NCBI GenBank assembly: GCA_017549745.1
Contig: JAFYUA010000249.1
Coordinates: forward strand, 1-5,253
DNA: 5,253 bases
From: Clostridia bacterium
Lineage (GTDB): Bacteria > Bacillota > Clostridia > UMGS1810
Reading direction: 5' to 3'
Every line of letters starts with the position of its first letter. Position 1 is the stretch's first letter. A program made the translations under genes and the position numbers. This document shows positions 1 to 5,253 of the stretch, one piece after another. The notes beneath the pieces were generated by a model, which ran no database searches, had not been told where the DNA came from, and was given only the letters and a program-made list of their open reading frames with translations.

Positions 1-1284
1 TCTGCCACTGACTATTGCATCAGCTAAAATATTCAATTCGCTATCCAGCCTTGCGGGCAACACTGCAAGTCCCATAACTTCTATCAAGCCGATATTTTCT
101 TTTTTTATGTTGTGAAGCTCTGCATGAGGATGATAGACTCCGAGAGGGTGCTCGGAGGTGGTGATATTGTTGCGAAGCACAAGGTCAAGTTCATATTTTT
201 CATCATTCATGCGTGCAATTGGGGTTATGGTGTTATGGGGTTCACCATTGGTATGAGCAAATACAAAAACAGATTCATCAGTGTAGCTGCGCCATGATGT
301 CAAAATCTTGTCGGCAAGATTGACAAGGCTATCTGCACAAGTAGAACGAAGCCTGATTGTGGACATGGGCCACTTAACTATGCCCGCTTCTACATCATCA
401 AAGCCTGTGAATGAAAAATAGTCTTCGATGGGCGCTTTTGCCATAGCAAAATCATATCTGCCGCCCTGAAAATGGTCATGGCTGAGTATTGACCCGCCAA
501 CAATGGGCAAATCAGCATTTGAGCCAACAAAATAATGTGGAAAGATCGCAACAAAATCAAGAAGCTTTTGAAAAGTTGCTTTTTCAATCTTCATGGGAGT
601 GTGCGAGGAGTTAAAAACGATACAATGCTCATTGTAATACACATATGGCGAATATTGCATGAACCACTTGGAGCTATTGATTTCTACAGGTATAATCCTA
701 TGGTTATGTCTTGCAGGGGAATTGATTCTTCCTGCATAGCCTTCGTTTTCTTTGCACAAGAGGCACTTAGGATATCCGCTTTGTGGTGCACTCTTTGCTG
801 CCGCAATTGCCTTGGGGTCTTTTTCGGGTTTTGAAAGATTTATTGTGATGTCTATATCACCATATTCAGTGGTTGACACCCATTTTTTGTCTTTTGCAAT
901 GCGATAGCGACGAATATAATCACTGTCACAGCTTAGCTTGTAAAAATAGTCGGTTGCGCTGGATGGCGACTCAGAGTAAAGCTGCCAAAATTTGAGGGTA
1001 ACCTCGCTGGGACGCGGCACCATAAGCCCCATGATGCGAGTGTCAAACAAGTCTCGGTGAGTAACAGAATCCTCACATAGTCCGATTTTGATTGCATAAT
1101 CAAGAATTTCACCCAAAGTCTGCTCTAAATTAATTGAGTCATCAACAATTGTGGTATCTTCAAAGCTATCTAATCTGAGTGCATCTATCAAAAGATTTGT
1201 TGTGTATATCTCATCTCTCACACTGATAAGTCCAGTTTGGAGTCCATATTTTACGAGTTTCTTTATAGAATAATTAATGTTCAT
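1..1284 (-). CDS. galT: Class II UDP-glucose--hexose-1-phosphate uridylyltransferase (GalT), 3' end beyond window
   Basis: This is the Leloir-pathway enzyme that exchanges UMP between UDP-glucose and galactose-1-phosphate, giving UDP-galactose and glucose-1-phosphate in the cytoplasm. I translated the minus strand from 1284 and found 428 uninterrupted codons running off the left edge. The class II signature DLPIVGGSILSHDHFQGG ends with H269-D270-H271-F-Q-G-G; H271 is the likely uridylylated nucleophile, by analogy with the HPH of class I enzymes. Other landmarks are C174-x-x-C177, HNHRIIPV from 193, EPHNTITPIAR from 348, HPLGVYHPH from 379 and GLIEVMGLAVLPARL from 399. Class II proteins are usually around 490-510 residues, so roughly 60-80 C-terminal residues are missing. 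The start is fixed by an in-frame TAG two codons upstream and a purine-rich RBS. It has its own promoter downstream of the ppiB terminator. No galK or galE is visible. The family call is very secure. Confidence 0.97.
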   Translation of the reverse strand, partial: MNINYSIKKLVKYGLQTGLISVRDEIYTTNLLIDALRLDSFEDTTIVDDSINLEQTLGEILDYAIKIGLCEDSVTHRDLFDTRIMGLMVPRPSEVTLKFWQLYSESPSSATDYFYKLSCDSDYIRRYRIAKDKKWVSTTEYGDIDITINLSKPEKDPKAIAAAKSAPQSGYPKCLLCKENEGYAGRINSPARHNHRIIPVEINSSKWFMQYSPYVYYNEHCIVFNSSHTPMKIEKATFQKLLDFVAIFPHYFVGSNADLPIVGGSILSHDHFQGGRYDFAMAKAPIEDYFSFTGFDDVEAGIVKWPMSTIRLRSTCADSLVNLADKILTSWRSYTDESVFVFAHTNGEPHNTITPIARMNDEKYELDLVLRNNITTSEHPLGVYHPHAELHNIKKENIGLIEVMGLAVLPARLDSELNILADAIVSGR

Positions 1285-1292
1285 CCCCTACA

Positions 1293-1298
1293 CCCTTT
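1293..1298 (-). promoter_or_regulatory. Ribosome binding site of galT
   Basis: On the minus strand the sequence CGAAAGGGTGTAGGGG precedes the ATG at 1284. AAAGGG lies 8 bases before the start, a normal Shine-Dalgarno spacing. The closer AGGGG touches the ATG and is too near to act alone. With the in-frame TAG at 1290-1288 this settles the galT start. Confidence 0.7.
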
Positions 1299-1314
1299 CG
1301 TCATTTATATGAAA

Positions 1315-1343
1315 ATTATATCATATCCAAAAAGCCAAATCAA
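1315..1343 (-). promoter_or_regulatory. Sigma-A-type promoter of galT
   Basis: Read on the minus strand, TTGATT (1343-1338) is followed after exactly 17 bases by TATAAT (1320-1315). TGA directly precedes the -10, giving an extended -10 (TGn). The -35 matches four to five positions of TTGACA and the -10 is perfect. Transcription should start near 1308, giving a leader of about 25 bases with no room for a riboswitch. Its position after the upstream terminator makes galT a separate transcription unit. Confidence 0.85.
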
Positions 1344-1359
1344 CACTTTTTTAAAATAA

Positions 1360-1376
1360 TTAACAAAGTGTGTTAA
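1360..1376. repeat. 17-bp near-palindrome upstream of the galT promoter
   Basis: TTAACAAAGTGTGTTAA is an inverted repeat centred on 1368 in which 7 of 8 opposed base pairs are complementary. It lies about 60 bases upstream of the predicted galT transcription start and overlaps the T-tract of the ppiB terminator. A related half, ACACTTT at 1343-1349, faces AAAGTGT at 1365-1371 across 15 bases, so the same motif recurs next to the -35. This could be an operator for a galactose regulator or an activator site. It could also be chance in AT-rich DNA. I do not recognise a known regulator consensus, and it does not fit a catabolite-response (cre) element. Confidence 0.35.
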
Positions 1377-1405
1377 AAAAATCTCCGAACACAGTTCAGA
1401 GATTT
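1375..1405 (-). terminator. Intrinsic terminator of the transporter-MATE-ppiB operon
   Basis: On the minus strand, AAATCTCTGAAC (1405-1394), a three-base TGT loop and GTTCGGAGATTT (1390-1379) form a 12-bp stem with one U-G wobble. The T-run 1381-1375 overlaps the base of the 3' arm. It begins 13 bases past the ppiB stop codon. The other strand has no clean T-run after the hairpin, so it acts in one direction, ending the operon before the galT promoter. Confidence 0.92.
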
Positions 1406-1418
1406 CTTTGGTAAAAAT

Positions 1419-1907
1419 TTATTCAGCTATATAAACCTTGGTCATCACAACAGGGGTGAGGGGTTTGTCGCTATAGTCGGTGGGAACCAACGCCATTTTA
1501 TCAACAGCATCCATTCCTTCGATTACCTTGCCAAACGCAGCATATGCTCCATCGAGATGCGGTGCATCATCAAAACAAATGAAAAACTGACTGCTGGCAG
1601 AATTAGGCATCATAGAACGAGCCATAGATATAACGCCTCTCTCATGTTTGAGATTATTTGTGATTCCATTTTGAGCAAATTCACCTGTGATATTGGTGCC
1701 GCTGCCACCCATGCCTGTACCTTCGGGGTCACCGCCCTGAGTCATGAAACCAGGTATTATGCGATGGAATGTGAGTCCATCATAAAATCCATCATTTACA
1801 AGCTCAATGAAATTCTCAACTGTTTCAGGAGCGTGTTCGGGATAAAGCTCCACAGTAAATGATGTTCCGTCATCCATTTCAAATATTACTTTTGTGTTTT
1901 CTTCCAT
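1419..1907 (-). CDS. ppiB: Cyclophilin-type peptidyl-prolyl cis-trans isomerase
   Basis: This 162-residue enzyme catalyses cis-trans isomerisation of Xaa-Pro bonds and assists protein folding. It has no signal peptide or lipobox, so it should be cytoplasmic. One cyclophilin domain fills the protein. The FHRIIPGFMTQGGD block (47-60) carries the catalytic arginine R49 (R55 in human CypA), with F54, M55 and Q57 matching CypA F60, M61 and Q63. QFFIC (107-111) and LDGAYAAFGKV (118-128) complete the active site. The cyclosporin-contact tryptophan of CypA (W121) is H117 here, and CypA H126 is Y122; departures at these sites are common in bacterial enzymes. The start is set by an in-frame TAG two codons upstream and an AGAAAGGA Shine-Dalgarno at 1924-1917. 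It begins 18 bases after the MATE stop, with its RBS between the two, so it is almost certainly co-transcribed, and it is the last gene before the terminator. The ppiB symbol follows the usual usage for such proteins. Confidence 0.96.
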   Translation of the reverse strand: MEENTKVIFEMDDGTSFTVELYPEHAPETVENFIELVNDGFYDGLTFHRIIPGFMTQGGDPEGTGMGGSGTNITGEFAQNGITNNLKHERGVISMARSMMPNSASSQFFICFDDAPHLDGAYAAFGKVIEGMDAVDKMALVPTDYSDKPLTPVVMTKVYIAE

Positions 1908-1925
1908 TTTCTAATTTCCTTTCTG

Positions 1926-3308
1926 TTAATTCATTATAGCTTTATTTTTCCATTTACCCACACGGTAGAAGATAGCAGTGAGCACTGCACCCATAACCCA
2001 GGTTATGAGGAGTGAAATCTGTATACATTCAAAACGGCCGTTAGGCAATTGCGGTGTGCGAGTGAGATATGAAATGCCATATGCAAGAGGTATTCTCAGA
2101 AGAACGGTAGTGCAAAGTGAAATCCACATGGGAGTCATTGTGTCACCTGCGCCTCTCATAACACCTGACAGACTCTGAGTGACCGCCATAGCTATATAGC
2201 CTACTGCAAGAATACGCATGAGATATACACTCAAATCTACAAGAGAGCTCGTTTCGGTGAAAATTGCCATGAGATATTTTCCGAAGAGCAATATGATTAA
2301 TGTGATAAAAGCAGAACAAGCTACGGCAATAAATGTGCCTTGCTTAGCACCTGTCTTCACGCGGTCAAGCCTACCTGCACCAATATTCTGACCCGCATAG
2401 GTGGTCATTGCCGTGCCAAACGAAAAATTGGGCATCATAGCAAAACCATCGACACGCATAACTATTACATTTGCTGCAATGAAAGCTGTGCCGAACTGAT
2501 TTGTAAGTGACTGAACGACTATCATTGCTGACGAGAAAATTGCCTGTGTCATGCCCGATGGCAATCCGAGCTTAACAATTTGTGAAAGATGCTTTTTGGT
2601 CATTATAAGCTCTTTTTTGCCCAAATCAAACAAATCCTTCATGTGCATGAGCTTCCATAGACAAAGAACAGAAGAAACAACCTGAGCGATAACTGTAGCA
2701 ATAGATACACCTGCTACGCCAAGCTTAAATTTGGCAACAAACAAAATGTCAAGTGCAATGTTCAGAACTGTGGCAACAAGCAGATACAAAAGAGCAGAGA
2801 AAGAATCACCAAGACCACGGAGTATGCCGCTGAGTATATTGTAATATGCCATGCCTGCCGCACCATACATCATTATTACAAGATAATTTGTGCAATCATT
2901 GAGTATTTCATCAGGCGTATTCAAAACTCGCAAAAGCGGCTTTACTATGGGAGGTGCTGCAAGCATAATGAATAAAGAAGCAAGAGCCGTGAGTGTGATG
3001 CAGGTTCCGATTGTTGAAGAAAGCTCTTCGCGTGCTCGCGCGCCAAAATATTGAGCAACCATGATGCCGACGCCGGCAGAGATACCAACAAACAACACAA
3101 GCAGCAGATTGAAAAGAGGAGTCGCGCTTCCTACCGCTGCGAGGGCATTATCACCCACATAGTGACCAACAACGATGCTGTCTACAGTGCTGTATAACTG
3201 CTGAGCAATGTTGCCGATGACCATGGGTATGGAAAACATTATGATGCTTTTCCATGGTTTGCCCACCGTCATATCGGTTGGTTTGAACAAAGCTTTGATT
3301 GATTTCAT
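1926..3308 (-). CDS. MATE-family efflux transporter
   Basis: This 460-residue inner-membrane protein belongs to the multidrug and toxic compound extrusion family, which exports cationic drugs or metabolites in exchange for Na+ or H+. The length and about 12 hydrophobic segments fit the family. The two halves show its internal pseudo-symmetry: SGILRGLGDSFSALLY (160-175) in the N-half and SGVMRGAGDTMTPMW (381-395) in the C-half. The TM1 segment YSTVDSIVVGHYVG carries D43, which aligns with the conserved cation-coupling aspartate of NorM/DinF-type proteins. A second conserved region, FSFGTAMTTYAGQNIGAGR, lies around 295-313. The overall pattern resembles the Firmicutes YoeA-like/MepA group. A polar external loop (about 416-428, with LPNGRFEC) lies before the last helix. 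An in-frame TAA three codons upstream fixes the start region. The substrate cannot be read from sequence. It lies 41 bases after the phosphate transporter and 18 before ppiB, in one operon. Confidence 0.96.
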   Translation of the reverse strand: MKSIKALFKPTDMTVGKPWKSIIMFSIPMVIGNIAQQLYSTVDSIVVGHYVGDNALAAVGSATPLFNLLLVLFVGISAGVGIMVAQYFGARAREELSSTIGTCITLTALASLFIMLAAPPIVKPLLRVLNTPDEILNDCTNYLVIMMYGAAGMAYYNILSGILRGLGDSFSALLYLLVATVLNIALDILFVAKFKLGVAGVSIATVIAQVVSSVLCLWKLMHMKDLFDLGKKELIMTKKHLSQIVKLGLPSGMTQAIFSSAMIVVQSLTNQFGTAFIAANVIVMRVDGFAMMPNFSFGTAMTTYAGQNIGAGRLDRVKTGAKQGTFIAVACSAFITLIILLFGKYLMAIFTETSSLVDLSVYLMRILAVGYIAMAVTQSLSGVMRGAGDTMTPMWISLCTTVLLRIPLAYGISYLTRTPQLPNGRFECIQISLLITWVMGAVLTAIFYRVGKWKNKAIMN

Positions 3309-3322
3309 AATATGTTATTATT

Positions 3323-3330
3323 CTTTCCTT
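3323..3330 (-). promoter_or_regulatory. Distant ribosome binding site of the MATE gene
   Basis: The only purine-rich stretch upstream of the MATE start is AAGGAAAG on the minus strand. It leaves 14 bases to the ATG at 3308 (17 from its AAGGA core), longer than the usual 5-10. The spacer AATAATAACATATT contains an in-frame ATT directly before the ATG and an in-frame TAA two codons further up, so moving the start helps little. Translation may be weak, or partly coupled to the preceding gene, whose stop is 41 bases upstream. Confidence 0.5.
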
Positions 3331-3349
3331 TCGTAAATATGCTAAACAA

Positions 3350-5104
3350 TTATTCGATATAATATTTCTGATTATAAGCATCATACATCTGAGTGAATTC
3401 TTCGCCGCCGGTTTTAACCTGATTGAGATATTCATGAGTTTCAAACGAATCATGCGCAATCTCAATAAAGCATACGGCGATATTTGAACAATGGTCTGAA
3501 ATTCTCTCATAGTTGGTCAAGAGGTCAGAGAGAATAAAGCCGAGCTCCATGGTACAATCGCCCTGACGGAGTCTTGAAATATGTCCATTTTTGATAACAC
3601 GCTTCAAGCGGTCAATAACCTGCTCAAGGGGTTCAACACATTTAGCTTTTTCAAGGTCTTCATTAGTAAAAGATGCAATCGCCAAATCAAGGATTTCATC
3701 AACAGCAGCGGTTATTATCTTGATATCGGAAGTTGCCTTTTCAGAGAATGTAATGCCTTTATCGCTGATTTCTTTGGCGGCTTCGGCAATGTTTAATGCA
3801 TGGTCAGAAATTCTCTCAATATCACCAATGCAATGGAGCAACTCAGTCACAGCCTTACTATCTTTTGATGACATTCTATTTGCTGCAATCTTAACAAGAT
3901 AAGTGCTTGTCTTATCTTCGTATTTGTCAATTGAAGATTCCAATGCTTCAACTTCTTTGAAGGTATCATTGTCAAAGTTATCAAGAAGCAAAGTTGCTTT
4001 GCGGAATGAATCTACAGCTATGTTTGCCATTTCAAAAACAAGCTCTTTACATTTTTCAACCGCAAAGGATGGCATAGCCAAAAAGCGCTCATCAAGAGCA
4101 GCAAATGCGTCGAGTTCGTGTTCTTCTTTTTTATTCTTCACTGTCAACACAGCAAGTTTTTCAAACATCTGGCTGAAAGGAAGCAGAATAACTGTGGAGA
4201 TAATATTGAACAAAGTGTGTATTACAGCTATCTGAAATGCGCCCGCGCGATAACTCATAAATTCAAAGCCAATAAGATAATTCAAAAGATAAAACACACC
4301 AACAACAATTACTACGCCAATCATTTTGATGTAGAGACATGTGAATGCAACCCTCTTTGACTCGGTGTTGCCACTGATGGCAGATATTATGGGAGTGATA
4401 GTTGTGCCTATATTCTGACCGAGGATAACAGGAATTGCGGTTGAATAAGGTATGATGCAAGAAAGCGAAAGAGCCTGCAATACACCCACAGATGCTGATG
4501 ATGACTGAATAACTGCTGTGAATAAAGTGCCGACCAAAATACCCATTATGGGATTTGAGAACATTGTGAGGAGATTGGTGAATGTAGCATTATCACGAAG
4601 ACCCTCAACAGATGAACTCATCATATCCATACCAAACATCAAAATGGCAAAACCTATGAGTATGGTAGAAGTATTACGGCGCCTGTCATCTTTGGCAGTC
4701 ATGCCCATGATAAGACCAATAGCTGCAAGAATTGGTGTGAAAGATTCAGGCTTGAATAGCTTAATGAGCACGGCTGTACCTTTGATGTCGGCAGTACTCA
4801 AAAGCCATGATGTGACAGTGGTACCGATGTTGGCACCCATGATTATGCTGATTGTCTGCCCAAGCTTCATTATGCCTGAGTTAACAAAACCAACAAGCAT
4901 AACAGTGGTGGCAGATGATGACTGAATGATTGCTGTGACAATAAGACCAAGCAAAAATCCCTTCCATTTGGTTGCAGTGAGCCTTGACAAAATAGACTCA
5001 AGCTTTCCGCCTGCAAGTTTCTTCAGACTGTCTCCCATAAGGTCCATACCATAAAGGAACATTACCAAACCGCCGATGAGACTTAAAATAGTGAAAATAT
5101 CCAT
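3350..5104 (-). CDS. Na/Pi-cotransporter family protein with C-terminal PhoU domain
   Basis: This 584-residue inner-membrane protein moves inorganic phosphate, probably with Na+. The membrane half (about 1-312) has the duplicated family motifs: QSSSATT (61-67) with GANIGTT (90-96), then QSSSASV (200-206) with GQNIGTT (229-235). After a charged linker (about 322-345), a helical cytoplasmic PhoU region (about 346-555) holds two repeats, each with an E-x-x-x-D metal-binding motif: ERISDHALNIA (E430, D434) and ERISDHCSNIA (E533, D537). This is the architecture of E. coli YjbB, which has been linked to phosphate export, so the direction of transport is uncertain. The PhoU part may sense or gate. 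The start has a consensus AGGAGG (5115-5110) five bases away and an in-frame TAG four codons upstream. It is the first gene of the operon, behind a strong promoter. No pst or phoB/phoR genes are in the window. Confidence 0.95.
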   Translation of the reverse strand: MDIFTILSLIGGLVMFLYGMDLMGDSLKKLAGGKLESILSRLTATKWKGFLLGLIVTAIIQSSSATTVMLVGFVNSGIMKLGQTISIIMGANIGTTVTSWLLSTADIKGTAVLIKLFKPESFTPILAAIGLIMGMTAKDDRRRNTSTILIGFAILMFGMDMMSSSVEGLRDNATFTNLLTMFSNPIMGILVGTLFTAVIQSSSASVGVLQALSLSCIIPYSTAIPVILGQNIGTTITPIISAISGNTESKRVAFTCLYIKMIGVVIVVGVFYLLNYLIGFEFMSYRAGAFQIAVIHTLFNIISTVILLPFSQMFEKLAVLTVKNKKEEHELDAFAALDERFLAMPSFAVEKCKELVFEMANIAVDSFRKATLLLDNFDNDTFKEVEALESSIDKYEDKTSTYLVKIAANRMSSKDSKAVTELLHCIGDIERISDHALNIAEAAKEISDKGITFSEKATSDIKIITAAVDEILDLAIASFTNEDLEKAKCVEPLEQVIDRLKRVIKNGHISRLRQGDCTMELGFILSDLLTNYERISDHCSNIAVCFIEIAHDSFETHEYLNQVKTGGEEFTQMYDAYNQKYYIE

Positions 5105-5148
5105 GATTTCCTCCTAAGTAATTCAAATGTTGCATTAGTTTAAAAAAT

Positions 5149-5180
5149 ATGACTCATATACAATCATGAAACAAAGTCAT
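5149..5180 (-). repeat. Inverted repeat at the transcription start and leader of the phosphate transporter gene
   Basis: On the minus strand, ATGACT (5180-5175) and AGTCAT (5154-5149) are complementary arms 20 bases apart. CAT/ATG next to the inner end of the 3' arm can extend the pairing if the 5' side bulges. A six-T run (5147-5142) follows closely after AT. The first arm overlaps the predicted transcription start near 5178. It could be a repressor operator or a weak leader hairpin of attenuator type. The stem is short and AT-rich, so chance is a real possibility. Confidence 0.3.
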
Positions 5181-5184
5181 GTGT

Positions 5185-5213
5185 ATTATACCACATTATT
5201 CCGTTTCAGTCAA
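5185..5213 (-). promoter_or_regulatory. Sigma-A-type promoter of the transporter-MATE-ppiB operon
   Basis: On the minus strand, TTGACT (5213-5208) and TATAAT (5190-5185) are separated by exactly 17 bases, with TGG before the -10 forming an extended -10. Five of six -35 and six of six -10 positions match consensus. Transcription should begin near 5178, leaving a leader of about 73 bases before the ATG at 5104. I see no TT(A/T/C)ACA direct repeats of a Bacillus-type Pho box, so phosphate control is not evident. Confidence 0.88.
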
Positions 5214-5232
5214 TGAATAGATGCTTATTTAC

Positions 5233-5253
5233 AAAGAAAAAGGACTATGCAAA
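5233..5253 (-). terminator. Possible 3' arm and T-tract of an intrinsic terminator cut by the window edge
   Basis: Read on the minus strand, the edge sequence TTTGCATAGTCC is followed by TTTTTCTTTG. GC-containing sequence running into T5-C-T3 is the usual look of the second arm and T-tract of a Firmicutes terminator. The first arm (expected to contain GGACTATGC) would lie beyond the window. If real, it ends an upstream minus-strand gene 19 bases before the -35 of the operon promoter. This is inferred from half a structure. Confidence 0.3.

Noticed and set aside
160..410. SGxxRGxGD occurring twice in the MATE protein (residue positions given) as a possible recent duplication
   Set aside because: It is the ancient two-fold pseudo-symmetry of all MATE transporters, not a local sequence duplication.
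112..834. Short open frames on both strands (112-297 +, 390-587 -, 535-834 +)
   Set aside because: They are other-frame readings inside galT, which has a complete family signature and unbroken frame here; their translations show no recognisable domain.
1285..1418. Possible small RNA or riboswitch between ppiB and galT
   Set aside because: The predicted galT leader is only about 25 bases and the single hairpin is explained as the operon terminator; no aptamer-like structure remains.
3151..3510. Minus-strand 119-codon frame spanning the end of the phosphate transporter gene and the start of the MATE gene
   Set aside because: It is an out-of-frame reading through both genes and the gap; the translation is unlike any protein and overlaps two well-supported coding regions.
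4518..4925. 135-codon plus-strand frame antisense to the phosphate transporter, plus similar frames at 3591-3902 and 3903-4235
   Set aside because: They mirror the codon pattern of the minus-strand transporter gene, have low-complexity translations, and I saw no plausible promoter or RBS. Antisense frames of this length are common opposite real genes.
5242..5253. Possible plus-strand gene start AGGACTATGCAAA at the right edge
   Set aside because: The AGGA is only two bases from the ATG, too close for a working RBS, and the sequence reads better as a terminator remnant on the minus strand.

Overview
The window looks like ordinary chromosomal DNA from a low- to mid-GC Bacillota, most likely a gut-type Clostridia. 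This is inferred from the class II galT (a mainly Firmicutes form), sigma-A-type promoters with consensus TATAAT and extended -10 elements, purine-rich Shine-Dalgarno sites, and intrinsic terminators with T-tracts. I cannot name a genus from the sequence.

Layout: every supported gene is on the minus strand, so transcription runs from high to low coordinates. At the right edge is what may be the end of a terminator for an upstream gene, followed by a strong promoter (5185-5213). It drives a three-gene unit: a Na/Pi-cotransporter-family protein with a C-terminal PhoU domain (3350-5104), a MATE-family multidrug/metabolite exporter (1926-3308), and a small cytoplasmic cyclophilin, PpiB (1419-1907). 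The gaps are 41 and 18 bases with no terminator between genes. The unit ends at a clear intrinsic terminator (1375-1405). A second strong promoter (1315-1343) then drives galT (1-1284). The left edge of the window cuts galT, leaving 428 N-terminal codons.

How the genes work together: the first two are inner-membrane transporters (inorganic phosphate; drugs or metabolites), and the third is a general proline isomerase/folding factor. The sequence shows no obvious shared pathway, so the operon may simply be a co-expressed housekeeping set. galT belongs to the Leloir galactose pathway and has its own promoter, so it is probably regulated independently. A 17-bp near-palindrome lies just upstream of that promoter.

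I found no mobile elements, CRISPR arrays, RNA genes or evidence of a new biological system. The less ordinary points are small: palindromic sequences at both promoters, a long RBS-to-start spacing for the MATE gene, and a cyclophilin with histidine at the usual cyclosporin-contact tryptophan position. The only stretches without genes are 1285-1418 and 5105-5253, both under 300 bases and both mostly explained by regulatory signals.
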